This document shows positions 40,862-49,189 of a stretch of DNA of 64,000 nt, one piece after another. Each line of letters starts with the position of its first letter. The first letter of the stretch is position 1. A program made the translations under genes and the position numbers. The DNA is from Cohnella lupini (GTDB taxonomy: Bacteria; Bacillota; Bacilli; Paenibacillales; Paenibacillaceae), in contig NZ_QRDY01000002.1 in the NCBI RefSeq assembly GCF_003386205.1, positions 496,001 through 560,000 on the forward strand. Direction: 5' to 3'. The notes beneath the pieces are model-generated. The model saw nothing but the letters and a program-made list of their open reading frames with translations, had not been told where the DNA came from and ran no database searches.

Positions 40862-41652
40862 TATTTGCCCGAATAAAACTCCTCGTACATTTTGATCAAT
40901 TGGTCGCTAGGTACGTCTCCTCCCATGTTGGTATAGATTCCGTTCTTAACGACTTCCAAAAAGCTGCCAGTACCGGAGAGGTAGAGGATCCCGGGAACGC
41001 CGGCCAAATCTATCTTCTCGCTGGTTGCTCCTCCGGTTTGCGTAACCGATCCAAGTGACGTATTCGGCGCGAGCTTTTCCATCGAAATCGTCATAAGCCT
41101 CTCTTTTTCATTAATGAAAGTGAAAGCTACGTTATCCGCCTTGTCCTTGCCGTCGCGGAAAAACAGCTCGGCTCTGTAGAAGGAGTATCTGTCGGGAATG
41201 AAGCCGAAGGAAGGTGCGCGAAAAGAAAGGAGACGTTCGGATTGTTGCAGGTTGGCGGTTACTTTGTAAGTAGTCTCGTTGATCTTCTCGACGTTTAGAC
41301 CTTCCGCGTAAGCGGGAGGAGGTTCGCCCAAAGCTTTGGTGGGGTCAGAATCGCTATCTCGCCCGAAAAAAAACGCCATCAACCCCGACGGATATTCCTT
41401 CAAGGTCGAGTAGAGAGGATCAATGGCCTTAACCGCGCGAGTATTGCCAAAAATGGCGGCTCCTATCATTAACGACGCCGCGACTACGGCGAGTTTCGTT
41501 AGCGTCGAACGTAATTTTTTTCGTTTGCCGCGCGTATTCAACCGTTTTTGAACTTTATGCCAAGAGGAGACATGGTCGACCGCGATATGATCAAGTGCTT
41601 CGGAAGCCTCGAAGGCGGAATCGAACAACCTATCGAACTGCGCGTTAATCAT
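40861..41652 (-). CDS. Probable anti-sigma factor (DUF4367-like)
   Basis: 263 residues. An N-terminal cytoplasmic region of about 48 residues (INAQFDRLFDSAFEASEALDHIAVDHVSSWHKVQKRL) is followed by a single membrane helix (about 50-68, TLTKLAVVAASLMIGAAIFG) and an extracellular domain with ERLMTISMEKLAPNTS and GVPGILYLSGTGSFLEVVKNGIYTNMGGDVPSDQLIKMYEEF, similar to DUF4367-type sensor domains. It overlaps the ECF sigma factor gene by 8 bp, the standard arrangement. There is no zinc-finger HXXXCXXC motif, so binding to sigma would be by another surface. The signal sensed is unknown. Confidence 0.75.
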   Translation of the reverse strand: MINAQFDRLFDSAFEASEALDHIAVDHVSSWHKVQKRLNTRGKRKKLRSTLTKLAVVAASLMIGAAIFGNTRAVKAIDPLYSTLKEYPSGLMAFFFGRDSDSDPTKALGEPPPAYAEGLNVEKINETTYKVTANLQQSERLLSFRAPSFGFIPDRYSFYRAELFFRDGKDKADNVAFTFINEKERLMTISMEKLAPNTSLGSVTQTGGATSEKIDLAGVPGILYLSGTGSFLEVVKNGIYTNMGGDVPSDQLIKMYEEFYSGK

Positions 41653-42223
41653 CCCGGCTTCCCCATTCCTTGAATAATTTTTTTTTCAAATAATTACGGG
41701 CTCTATGTAATTTGTGCTTTACGGCGACTTCGGTATCTTGAATTTCCACGGCGATTTCTTTGTAAGTCAAGCCTTTCTTCCATTTGAGCTCGATGATGTT
41801 GCGCTGATCGGGCTTCATTCCCTCTAGATGAAGAGAAATTTGCTCTTCCAGCGATTTCGCCTCGACTTCCTGCTCGACGGATACGGCGGCCGCGGTATGG
41901 GCAATCTGGCTATTATCCCCCGTGAATTCCAAGCTGACGTCATTGCGGCTTTTTTTTCGCTTGCGGATGTAATTGATCGTGAAATTTTTGGCGACTACTT
42001 TGATCCAGGCCTTCATATGCTCTTCGTTCTCGACAGCAGGACATTTGCTAAGCGTAGCCATAAAAGCTTCTTGTATAATATCCTCCGTCGCCGAATGGTC
42101 ATTGATCATATATAGAATAGGTTTGTAGAGGAAATGGTAAAATTCACGGTAAATCTCTTCCTGCAGAGATTGGTTTAACGTACGAAAACCCGAACCGAGC
42201 AGTAGAAGCAGATTCGTTTGCAT
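41645..42223 (-). CDS. ECF-type RNA polymerase sigma factor
   Basis: 192 residues. Region 2 (EFYHFLYKPILYMINDHSATEDIIQEAFMATL, then MKAWIKVVAKNFTINYIRKRKKS) and region 4 (MKPDQRNIIELKWKKGLTYKEIAVEIQDTEVAVKHKLHRARNYLKKKL) are both clear, joined by a linker of about 35 residues. Co-transcribed with the anti-sigma gene (8-bp overlap). The regulon cannot be read from this window; no convincing ECF-type promoter was found in the 276-bp gap upstream, which instead contains an AT-rich stretch and the small inverted repeat AGTTAG/CTAACT at 42351-42367. Confidence 0.88.
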   Translation of the reverse strand: MQTNLLLLLGSGFRTLNQSLQEEIYREFYHFLYKPILYMINDHSATEDIIQEAFMATLSKCPAVENEEHMKAWIKVVAKNFTINYIRKRKKSRNDVSLEFTGDNSQIAHTAAAVSVEQEVEAKSLEEQISLHLEGMKPDQRNIIELKWKKGLTYKEIAVEIQDTEVAVKHKLHRARNYLKKKLFKEWGSRDD

Positions 42224-42431
42224 GATGAAAGATTCACCCTATTCTGACGACAAGATTTCAATAAGAGCAAAATCGTGCTCCCTTTCCTCAGTGTAGTCGA
42301 AATGCGCATGCGAGAGAAGCAAATATTTAACAAAATTATAATAAAGATCAAGTTAGAAAAGCTAACTTTAATCACCTCATTGCCCAGCCGTTTTTCAGGG
42401 AATAAACAGAGGATTCTTTTAAGGACCGTTT

Positions 42432-42460
42432 TTGTCTTACATCGCGAGTTCTTGTATGAT
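42432..42460 (+). promoter_or_regulatory. Sigma-A promoter of TVP38-like gene
   Basis: -35 TTGTCT (42432-42437), exactly 17 bp, -10 TATGAT (42455-42460), 40 bp before the TTG start at 42500. Confidence 0.65.
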
Positions 42461-42499
42461 ACGAAGTGAAATGGAAATCCGAGGAAGGGGCTCGTACAA

Positions 42500-43147
42500 T
42501 TGCGTCGATCAACGATTTGGAAAATATCGGCGGCCGTCATCGTCGTTGCCGTGCTGCTATGGTTTGATTTCAAGTATTTGAAGGTTAATCCCGAATCCAT
42601 AAGAACATGGGTGCTGTCTTTCGGATGGATAGCACCCGTGTTATATATCGCGATGTATATCGCCCGCCCGTTTATTTTATTTCCAGCTTCGATCTTATCT
42701 ATGGCCGGGGGACTTGCCTTCGGGACGTGGTTCGGAATGCTTTACACGTTAGTCGGGGCGGTAACCGGAGCGGTTCTGTCTTTCCTCGTAGCCAGGAAAA
42801 TCGGAGGGGGTTTCTTCCGGGGAAAAGCGGATCCGAGACTTTCGAAGATCGAAACAGCAATGGAGAGGCGAGGGTTCATGATGGTGCTGCTGCTTCGGAT
42901 AGCTCCATTCGTGCCATTCGACTTGGTCAGCTATGCGGCCGGCGTTGCCCGGGTACCGTTACGGGCATTCCTGCCCGCAACGGTTATCGGTACGTTACCC
43001 GGTACGTTCGCTTATAATTTTCTAGGAGCCAGCTTATCCAAGGGAAGCTGGAAGGAAATTTTGATTGCCTGCTGCGTGTTCGCGGTCGCTTTGGCCGTTC
43101 CGTTCTTGTTCCGTCGCAAGGTGCAGCAAGAGGTGGACGGAGCCTGA
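42500..43147 (+). CDS. TVP38/TMEM64 (DedA-like) membrane protein
   Basis: 215 residues, about five membrane segments. The VTT domain is visible: GWIAPVLYIAMYIARPFILFPASILSMAGGLAFGTWFGMLYTLVGAVTGAVLSFLVARKIGGGF, then MVLLLRIAPFVPFDLVSYAAGVARVPLRAFLPATVIGTLPGTFAYNFLG. The family is linked to lipid scrambling and membrane homeostasis in other organisms; the role here is unknown. TTG start at 42500 with AGGAAGGGG 9 bp upstream. Own promoter at 42432. It converges on the repeat-protein gene with only 2 bp between stops. Confidence 0.9.
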   Translation: MRRSTIWKISAAVIVVAVLLWFDFKYLKVNPESIRTWVLSFGWIAPVLYIAMYIARPFILFPASILSMAGGLAFGTWFGMLYTLVGAVTGAVLSFLVARKIGGGFFRGKADPRLSKIETAMERRGFMMVLLLRIAPFVPFDLVSYAAGVARVPLRAFLPATVIGTLPGTFAYNFLGASLSKGSWKEILIACCVFAVALAVPFLFRRKVQQEVDGA

Positions 43148-43149
43148 GA

Positions 43150-44166
43150 TTATAACGGAATGGGAACCGCGCCCGTAACGGAGTAGTAGAGCTCGAGGCC
43201 GACGATGCTTCCCGGCTCCGCGGGAACGTTCAGTATCGTTTGAGGTACGACTCGCCCGTTATAACGAAGACGAACCTCGGTGGTACGTCCTATCGGAATT
43301 CCGGCTACGTTGCGAATGAATCCCGCTGGGCCGAAGTCCACGAGTCCAGTCGATTCTAGTGCCCGGCGAATGGTGATACCGGGGTAAAACGGGATGTAGT
43401 TCGTATAATTCACTCTAGGAAATGCAGCGCCTCCGTTAATTCGCACCGTGATGAAAGCTTGCTGCGGCGGGAATGGCTGCGGTCCCGGAATGGGAAACGG
43501 GATCGGTACCGGGATCGGAAACGGTCCTGGCCCTGGTGGGAAAGGTCCGGGTCCTGGAGGAAACGGTCCAGGCCCTGGCGGAAATGGTCCAGGTCCTGGC
43601 GGAAACGGTCCGGGTCCTGGCGGAAATGGTCCGGGTCCGGGCGGAAATGGTCCGGGTCCGGGCGGAAATGGTCCGGGGCCTGGAGGAAACGGTCCAGGTC
43701 CGGGTCCTGGCGGAAACGGTCCGGGGCCAGGTGGAAACGGTCCGGGTCCGGGTGGAAATGGTCCAGGTCCTGGCGGAAATGGTCCAGGTCCTGGCGGAAA
43801 CGGTCCGGGGCCAGGTGGAAACGGTCCGGGGCCAGGTGGAAATGGTCCAGGTCCTGGCGGCAGCATTCCTGGTCCACCTCCGGTGCCGGCGCCACCTCCT
43901 CCACCGAATAATCCACCGAACATTCCGCGTTCTTGCGTGTCTACCCACCAAGGAATCGGTCGAGTTAGTACAGGAGGATGTTGTTCCTCGTTTTGGTGCA
44001 AATGCACGATGTCGTTCTTCCCTGTTTCTTTTTTATTAGTTTTGACGGATGCGCTTTTAGGTTGGGGTTGAGCGGGTTGAGCTTGCCTCGATGAAAGCTT
44101 GGCTTTCGGATCGGCCGTTGCCTTGCGCAGCAAAGGCTTGGCTTCCGGCGATCGTGATTTCGGCAT
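43150..44166 (-). CDS. GPGPFPP-repeat protein with C-terminal globular domain
   Basis: 338 residues. N-terminal 70 residues are basic (Lys/Pro/Gln/Ser-rich), then PPVLTRPIPWWVDTQERGMFGGLFGGGG, about fifteen tandem PFPPGPG heptads (one has an extra PG), a short PIPVPIPFPIP spacer, and a C-terminal domain of about 100 residues (FITVRINGGAAFPRVNY ... GLELYYSVTGAVPIPL) with weak resemblance to DUF4430-like beta-grasp folds. No signal peptide. ATG at 44166 has AAAGGAGG upstream, which decides the strand. Each heptad is a 21-bp DNA repeat, so copy number should vary between strains. Possibly a surface or spore-coat structural protein (inference). Confidence 0.72.
   Translation of the reverse strand: MPKSRSPEAKPLLRKATADPKAKLSSRQAQPAQPQPKSASVKTNKKETGKNDIVHLHQNEEQHPPVLTRPIPWWVDTQERGMFGGLFGGGGGAGTGGGPGMLPPGPGPFPPGPGPFPPGPGPFPPGPGPFPPGPGPFPPGPGPFPPGPGPFPPGPGPGPFPPGPGPFPPGPGPFPPGPGPFPPGPGPFPPGPGPFPPGPGPFPPGPGPFPPGPGPFPIPVPIPFPIPGPQPFPPQQAFITVRINGGAAFPRVNYTNYIPFYPGITIRRALESTGLVDFGPAGFIRNVAGIPIGRTTEVRLRYNGRVVPQTILNVPAEPGSIVGLELYYSVTGAVPIPL
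43520..43865 (-). repeat. 21-bp tandem repeat inside the repeat-protein gene
   Basis: About fifteen 21-bp units of the form GGAAACGGTCCAGGCCCTGG on the plus strand, encoding PFPPGPG on the minus strand. Third-position differences (AAC/AAT, CCA/CCG, CCT/CCG/CCA) show the copies are not all recent. One unit is 27 bp. Confidence 0.9.
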
Positions 44167-44243
44167 CGTTGTTCCTCCTTTGTGCCCATGGGCGAAATAC
44201 GGTTAATGCAAGATATGCGCCCACTCAATTTCAGGTGCCTAAG

Positions 44244-44363
44244 CGCAACCTCGCAACCTCGCAACCTCGCAACCCCGCAACCCCGCAACCCCGCAACCCC
44301 GCAACCCCGCAACCCCGCAACCCCGCAACCCCGCAACCCCGCAACCCCGCAACCCCGCAACCT
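44244..44363. repeat. 8-bp microsatellite-like array
   Basis: Fifteen head-to-tail copies of CGCAACCC or CGCAACCT from 44244 to 44363; the first three and the last end in T, the others in C. Located upstream of the minus-strand repeat-protein gene; probably slippage-prone. Confidence 0.92.
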
Positions 44364-44620
44364 AGACAAAGTACGCAAACCACAAAAAGTATGTCTACAG
44401 CCGAGAAACCCCACCTTCAACGATCTCTAACCATAAAAAATATGTCTACAGCCGAGAAACCCCACCCTCAACGAGCTCTAACCATAAAAAATATGTCTAC
44501 AGCCGGGAAACTCCGCCCTCACCGAGCTCTAACCATAAAAAGTATGTCTACAGCCGGAAACTCCGCCCTCACCGAGCTCTAACCATAAAAAATAAGTCTG
44601 CAGCTCCGTAAGGCCTCCGG
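44364..44620. repeat. Second 51-bp intergenic tandem repeat
   Basis: Units marked by TATGTCTACAGCC at 44390, 44441, 44492 and 44543 (period exactly 51), with a degenerate fifth (TAAGTCTGCAGC) at 44593. Each unit also carries GAAACYCC and CTCTAACCATAAAAA. Sequence unrelated to the 51-bp unit at 7247, but the period is the same. Not coding. Confidence 0.9.
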
Positions 44621-44760
44621 CCTCCGAAAAATACTAAGAAGGGCGATGTAATGAGGGTAGAGCCGGGTTTGTGATAGAACGGAGAGCGTGTTTACGAGTA
44701 TGTACCAAAGGAGCAGCCGCGAGGAATGCGGTAGCGGAGCAAGGTAAGGTCGTCACTATA

Positions 44761-44826
44761 ATTAAGCGCTTTCAAAATTTGTTGACAAGAGAAGCGGCTG
44801 GGTTTATATTTTCATTAAACGTTTAA
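44761..44826 (+). promoter_or_regulatory. Promoter, LacI-type operator and possible cre site of the LacI-family gene
   Basis: -35 TTGACA (44782-44787), 17-bp spacer, -10 TATATT (44805-44810). The perfect palindrome TTAAACGTTTAA (44815-44826) directly follows the -10, a typical LacI-family operator. AAGCGCTTTCA (44764-44774), upstream of the -35, resembles a catabolite-responsive element. Confidence 0.8.
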
Positions 44827-44855
44827 CCAAAAGGGAGGATGATCTCCGCGCGATC

Positions 44856-45890
44856 ATGAAGAAAATTACGATAAAAGACGTAGCCCGCAACGCAGGAGTA
44901 TCGATCGCAGCCGTCTCGTACGTGCTGAACGGCAAGGAAAGCAAAGTGTCGCAGGACACGATCGTCAGAATCCACGAATCTATCAGACACTTGAATTACA
45001 TCCCAAGCATCACGGCGCGGGGACTGGTCAAGAACACCTCGGAGCTCATCGGCGTCATCATCCCCCAGACGGAAGACCACAAGCAGCTTGTATTCGAGAA
45101 CCCGTTCTACAGCGAGATGATCAGCGCCATCGAAGGCGTCGTACGCGAATACGGCTATCATATCATTCTAGCGGGCGTAGACAAGGGAAAGACATACCTC
45201 GACATTTCGACCTCGCGCAATCTTGACGGCGCGATTATTATGGGCATTTATTCGGAGCAGCTCTACGACGAGTGCAAGCAAGCGAACATTCCGATCGTCC
45301 TCATCGATAGCTACGTGAATGATAATTCCTTCGCTAACGTCGGCATCGACGACGAACTAGGCGGTTACTTGGCGACTAAGCACCTGATCGAGAACGGACA
45401 CAGGAATATCGGTCTCGTAACCGGCATGATCCGCAAGGAAGGGGTCGTGGAAAAGAGGTTTCTAGGCTACAAGCGCGCGTTGCAGGAAAACGGATTGTTC
45501 TACAACCCGGACTACGTGTTCGAGAATTCGGTCAGCTACGTGCACGGTCGCAGCTCCGGAGCATTGATCGCGGATAAATTTCCGGAGATTACGGCCGTAT
45601 TCGCGGTCGCGGACATGGTGGCATTCGGCGTTATTCGCGGGATCAAGGAGTCGGGAAAGGACGTCCCGCACGACATCTCCGTCATCGGATTCGACGATAT
45701 TTCCATGGCGCATATGTTCCTGCCCCCGCTCACGACGGTGAAACAACAGATTTTCCTCAAAGGTGAAACGGCCGCGAGAATGCTTATCGAGCAAATCCAA
45801 GAGAAAAACGGAGTCAGCGTGAAAAGCGCGAGATCATTGATTCCTCTAGAGATCGTAGACAGGGAAACGGTACGGAAGCTAATGAATTAA
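44856..45890 (+). CDS. LacI-family transcriptional repressor
   Basis: 344 residues. N-terminal LacI helix-turn-helix (TIKDVARNAGVSIAAVSYVLNGKESKVSQDTIVRIHESIRHLNYIPS, about 4-52) and a C-terminal sugar-binding domain (about 60-335, ISVIGFDDISMAHMFLPPLTTVKQQ typical). The AAGGGAGG upstream is 17 bp from the ATG, unusually far; an ATG at 44839 opens a six-codon frame whose TGA overlaps the LacI start (ATGA), so translational coupling from a mini-ORF is possible. TTAAACG-type operators lie before this gene and before the following binding protein, so it controls itself and the importer/GH31 operon. Confidence 0.92.
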   Translation: MKKITIKDVARNAGVSIAAVSYVLNGKESKVSQDTIVRIHESIRHLNYIPSITARGLVKNTSELIGVIIPQTEDHKQLVFENPFYSEMISAIEGVVREYGYHIILAGVDKGKTYLDISTSRNLDGAIIMGIYSEQLYDECKQANIPIVLIDSYVNDNSFANVGIDDELGGYLATKHLIENGHRNIGLVTGMIRKEGVVEKRFLGYKRALQENGLFYNPDYVFENSVSYVHGRSSGALIADKFPEITAVFAVADMVAFGVIRGIKESGKDVPHDISVIGFDDISMAHMFLPPLTTVKQQIFLKGETAARMLIEQIQEKNGVSVKSARSLIPLEIVDRETVRKLMN

Positions 45891-45900
45891 TCGAGTGTCC

Positions 45901-45944
45901 ATTTGCAGATTTTACTGCAAATCGATCGTTAGTTAAACGCTTAA
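45901..45944 (+). promoter_or_regulatory. LacI-type operator and inverted repeat before importer genes
   Basis: TTAAACGCTTAA (45933-45944), one base different from the operator at 44815. Just upstream is a perfect inverted repeat ATTTGCAG-N6-CTGCAAAT (45901-45922), of unknown role; it has no T-run and so is unlikely to be a terminator. A promoter for the binding protein is expected here but I cannot fix its -35 and -10. Confidence 0.65.
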
Positions 45945-45999
45945 TCTAGCTTGTCCATGCAAGAATGATCTTCAAACCATTTCTAGGGGGATTTATTCA

Positions 46000-47355
46000 A
46001 TGGTAAAGTTGAGATTCGTGAAGGCGCTTACAATTATTGTGATCATCGCAATGGTATCCGTAATTGCCGCATGCAGCGGAGGTAACGACAAGAACGCGGC
46101 CGAAAGCAGCGGCACCCCGAGCGCGAGCGATTCGCCCAAAGCTTCGGAATCCCCTAAGGAGACGTCCGAAGCTCCGGAAGAGAACGTTACCGTCAAATTC
46201 GGCAACTTCTCCGGCGCGGGCGATACGGCTAAATATTTGACGCAGATGCAAGAGGCGTTCGAGAAGGAACATCCGAACATCAAGATAGAGATCGAAACGA
46301 TCGCTTACGGGGATTATTTCACCCAAATGCAAACTCGGGTCGCGGCCGGCCAGGCGCCGGACGCCTACGAGCTTAACTACGAAAACTTCGTATCGTACGC
46401 GAAAAAGGGCGTTCTTCTCGATATCAATCCTTTTTTCGAAGCGACGCAATTCGATAAATCGACCTTAAACCAGCAGGCATTAAACGCCTTCTCCGCGGAT
46501 GGAACCCAGTACGGCATGCCGGGAAGCTTCTCCAACGTTCTGTTGATCTACAACAAAGAACTGTTCGCCGAAGCCAACGCCGAGCTCCCGACCAACGATT
46601 GGACTTGGAAAGAGTTCGACGATGCCGCGGCGAAGATAAGGGCGCTAGACAAGAACACGTTCGGCGTCTTCCAGCCGATCCAGTTCCATGAATTCTACAA
46701 GCTCGTTCAGCAAAACGACGGCAGCTTGCTTAACGCGGATAAGACCGCATTCACCGTCAATTCCCCGGAGAACGTGGAGACGTTGCAGCGCTTGGTCGAC
46801 CGCGTCTTGAAATCGAACGTCATGCCTACCCAAGCGCAGCTTAGCGGAGTCGGCGATTGGGATCTGTTCAAGGCCGGTCGCCTTGGAATGATCGTAACGG
46901 GCGTATGGGCTTTCTCCGATTTCATGCAGAACGTGAAATTCGAATGGGACGTCGCGGTCGAGCCGGGCAATAAGAAGAAGGCGACGCATTTTTTCTCCAA
47001 CGGGCTAGTCATCAACAAAGACAGCAAAGTCGCGGAAGCGGCATTCGAATGGATTAAATTCCTGTCCTCCAGCAAGGAAGCCGCGAAGATTCGCGTAGAT
47101 GCGGGCTGGGAATTGCCGGCGGTCACCTATCCGGACGTATTGGAAGCCTACTTGAAAACGACGCCGCCCGCCAATCGCCAAGCCGTATTCGATTCGCTTG
47201 AATTCCTGGTGACGCCTCCGGTCATCGAACAATTCACCGAGATGGCCGACATTCTAGGCATTCATCTGACGGCCGCCTCGGAAGGCGCCAAATCCGCCCA
47301 AGAAGCACTCGACGACGCTCAGAAGGAATTAACGGACAAAATCAAGCTGCAATAA
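46000..47355 (+). CDS. Sugar-binding lipoprotein of LacI-controlled importer
   Basis: Family 1 solute-binding protein, 451 residues. Lipobox VIAAC (Cys about residue 25), linker rich in Ser, Glu and Pro to about 62, then VTVKFGNFSGAGDTAKYLTQMQEAFEKEHPNIKIEIETIAYGDYFTQMQTRVAAGQAPDAYELNYENF. RBS AGGGGGA. It precedes two permeases and a GH31 enzyme; an alpha-glucoside or alpha-xyloside is the inferred ligand. A terminator after it (47391-47436) allows higher expression than the permeases. Confidence 0.92.
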   Translation: MVKLRFVKALTIIVIIAMVSVIAACSGGNDKNAAESSGTPSASDSPKASESPKETSEAPEENVTVKFGNFSGAGDTAKYLTQMQEAFEKEHPNIKIEIETIAYGDYFTQMQTRVAAGQAPDAYELNYENFVSYAKKGVLLDINPFFEATQFDKSTLNQQALNAFSADGTQYGMPGSFSNVLLIYNKELFAEANAELPTNDWTWKEFDDAAAKIRALDKNTFGVFQPIQFHEFYKLVQQNDGSLLNADKTAFTVNSPENVETLQRLVDRVLKSNVMPTQAQLSGVGDWDLFKAGRLGMIVTGVWAFSDFMQNVKFEWDVAVEPGNKKKATHFFSNGLVINKDSKVAEAAFEWIKFLSSSKEAAKIRVDAGWELPAVTYPDVLEAYLKTTPPANRQAVFDSLEFLVTPPVIEQFTEMADILGIHLTAASEGAKSAQEALDDAQKELTDKIKLQ

Positions 47356-47390
47356 CGCGACGATACTTTTCATAAAAAGATACGGATAGG

Positions 47391-47436
47391 CAGCTACCTC
47401 TATAGGTTAGAATTTTTCGCGGAGGTAGCTGTTTTT
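47391..47436 (+). terminator. Terminator between binding protein and permeases
   Basis: CAGCTACCTC (47391-47400) pairs perfectly with GAGGTAGCTG (47422-47431) followed by five T. It lies 25 bp before the first permease start, without an obvious new promoter between, so partial read-through is implied. Confidence 0.85.
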
Positions 47437-47460
47437 CCTATTGCGAGGTGCTCCGATTCG

Positions 47461-48372
47461 ATGCGAAACAAACGCGATCGCATGAAGTGGCTGACAATCG
47501 TCTTATTCCTGTTGCCCTCGACGATCGGTCTCTTGGTATTCAGCATCATTCCGATTTTTTACTCGTTGATCATCAGCTTTACGGACTGGAACGGCTTGAA
47601 TCCTTGGAATCTGGCTGCCGGAACCCCGGATTTCATCGGCTTCGGTAATTTCAAGGCAATATTGGAAGGCGAAGAATTCTGGCGCGTACTGAAAAACACG
47701 ATGTATTACATCGTGCTATACATTCCTCTCATACTGGCCGCGTCGGTGCTGGCGGCGATTTTGCTTAACAACGCGTACAGGGCGATCGGCCTCTATCGAG
47801 TCATCTTTTTTATTCCCGTACTGACTTCTTGGGTGGCGGCCGCATTGATCTGGAAGTGGCTGCTCAGCGACGATTACGGCCCGGTTAACGCGATTCTTTC
47901 GTTCGTCGCGGGCATCGACGGTCCCGCGTGGCTGCAGGATCGGACTTGGGCAATGCCCGGCATCGTCTTCGCCAGCATATGGAAGGACATGGGCTTCTTC
48001 GCGTTGATCATGCTCGGCGGACTTCAAGCGATCAATCCGGCGTATTACGAAGCGGCGCATATCGACGGGGCTAACTTCTGGAAGAGGTTCACCCGGATCA
48101 CGATCCCGCTTTTATCGCCGATGCTCTTCTTCGTTCTCATCATGTGCATCATCAATTCCTTCCAACTGTTCCCTCAGGTCATGATTATGACGCAGGACGC
48201 TGGGCCGTACGGTTCCACTCAGGTTATGGTCGAGAGAATCTACAAGTTCGCTTTCAAATATTACAAAATGGGCTACGCCTCCTCCTTCTCGTGGATCCTG
48301 TTCGTGATCATTTTCGCGTTCACCGCGATTCAAATGAAGCTTCAGAAAAAGTGGGTGCATTATGATTCGTAG
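47461..48372 (+). CDS. ABC sugar importer permease, MalF/UgpA type
   Basis: 303 residues. Membrane segments from MKWLTIVLFLLPSTIGLLVFSIIPIFYSLIISFTDW onward; EAA loop YEAAHIDGANFWKRFTRITIP (about 196-216); the C-terminus ends LQKKWVHYDS. It overlaps the next permease by 11 bp. Channel subunit of the LacI-controlled importer. Confidence 0.93.
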   Translation: MRNKRDRMKWLTIVLFLLPSTIGLLVFSIIPIFYSLIISFTDWNGLNPWNLAAGTPDFIGFGNFKAILEGEEFWRVLKNTMYYIVLYIPLILAASVLAAILLNNAYRAIGLYRVIFFIPVLTSWVAAALIWKWLLSDDYGPVNAILSFVAGIDGPAWLQDRTWAMPGIVFASIWKDMGFFALIMLGGLQAINPAYYEAAHIDGANFWKRFTRITIPLLSPMLFFVLIMCIINSFQLFPQVMIMTQDAGPYGSTQVMVERIYKFAFKYYKMGYASSFSWILFVIIFAFTAIQMKLQKKWVHYDS

Positions 48373-49186
48373 CCGGTTGATCAAGCCGCTGTTATTCTAC
48401 GTATTCGCTTCGATCCTCGCGATATTCGCGCTCATCCCGTTCTTCTGGATGGTCAGCACCTCCCTTAAGAGCAAAGGCGCATTGATAAGCATCCCGATCG
48501 AGTGGATCCCGGAGAAGGTGTCCTTCGAAGGATACGAGAAAATTTTCACCGTATTTCCGTTCGCCCAAGCGATTTTCAACAGCCTGTTCATCTCCGTGGC
48601 CAGTACGATGCTCGTGCTTGCATCGGCTTTGATGGCCGCTTACGTATTCGCGAAGATCGAGTTCAAAGGCCGAGAGATCGTGTTCACCGTCTTCTTGGCG
48701 ACGATGATGGTCCCCGGGCAAGTGACGATGATTCCCGTGTTTCTCGTGCTTAAGGAGTTCCAATTGCTCAATTCCTTCACGGGTTTGCTGCTGCCGACCG
48801 TCTTCAATCCGTTCGCGATCTTCATGCTCAGGCAATTTATCAAGACGATCCATAACGATTTCGTGGACGCCGCGTTCATTGACGGAGCTTCCCAACCGAA
48901 TATTTTTCTCCGGATCATCGTTCCTCTCTCGATGCCGATTATCGCGACGCTCGGAATCGTCACGTTCATGGGTTCCTGGAACGACTACTTCTGGCCGCTG
49001 ATCGTGTTATCGGATCGGGATTTAATGACTCTCCCGCTAGCGTTAAGCTCGTTGAACGGCCAGTACGGCAGCGAATACAACACGCTCATGGCCGGCAGTC
49101 TCATTTCCATGCTTCCTATTATCATTCTCTACATGTTCGCGCAGGGGTTCTTCAAAACAGGTCTGCAAATGGGAGGAATCAAATAA
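48362..49186 (+). CDS. ABC sugar importer permease, MalG/UgpE type
   Basis: 274 residues. First membrane segment PLLFYVFASILAIFALIPFFWMVSTSLKSKG; EAA loop VDAAFIDGASQPNIFLRIIVP (about 165-185), where VDAAF is a slight deviation from EAA; C-terminus FAQGFFKTGLQMGGIK. It starts 11 bp inside the preceding gene and is 3 bp before the GH31 gene, a tight operon. Confidence 0.93.
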   Translation: MIRSRLIKPLLFYVFASILAIFALIPFFWMVSTSLKSKGALISIPIEWIPEKVSFEGYEKIFTVFPFAQAIFNSLFISVASTMLVLASALMAAYVFAKIEFKGREIVFTVFLATMMVPGQVTMIPVFLVLKEFQLLNSFTGLLLPTVFNPFAIFMLRQFIKTIHNDFVDAAFIDGASQPNIFLRIIVPLSMPIIATLGIVTFMGSWNDYFWPLIVLSDRDLMTLPLALSSLNGQYGSEYNTLMAGSLISMLPIIILYMFAQGFFKTGLQMGGIK

Positions 49187-49189
49187 TCC

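Noticed and set aside
43448..44071. Plus-strand frame reading as a collagen-like GPGPGGN protein
   Set aside because: It has no ribosome binding site and its ends are the complement of the minus-strand gene, which has AAAGGAGG and a non-repetitive C-terminal domain. The frame stays open only because the 21-bp repeat is a multiple of three.
44091..44582. Plus-strand frame with PATPQPRN repeats
   Set aside because: It runs from the antisense of the repeat-protein gene through the 8-bp and 51-bp arrays without an RBS; it is repeat DNA read as protein.
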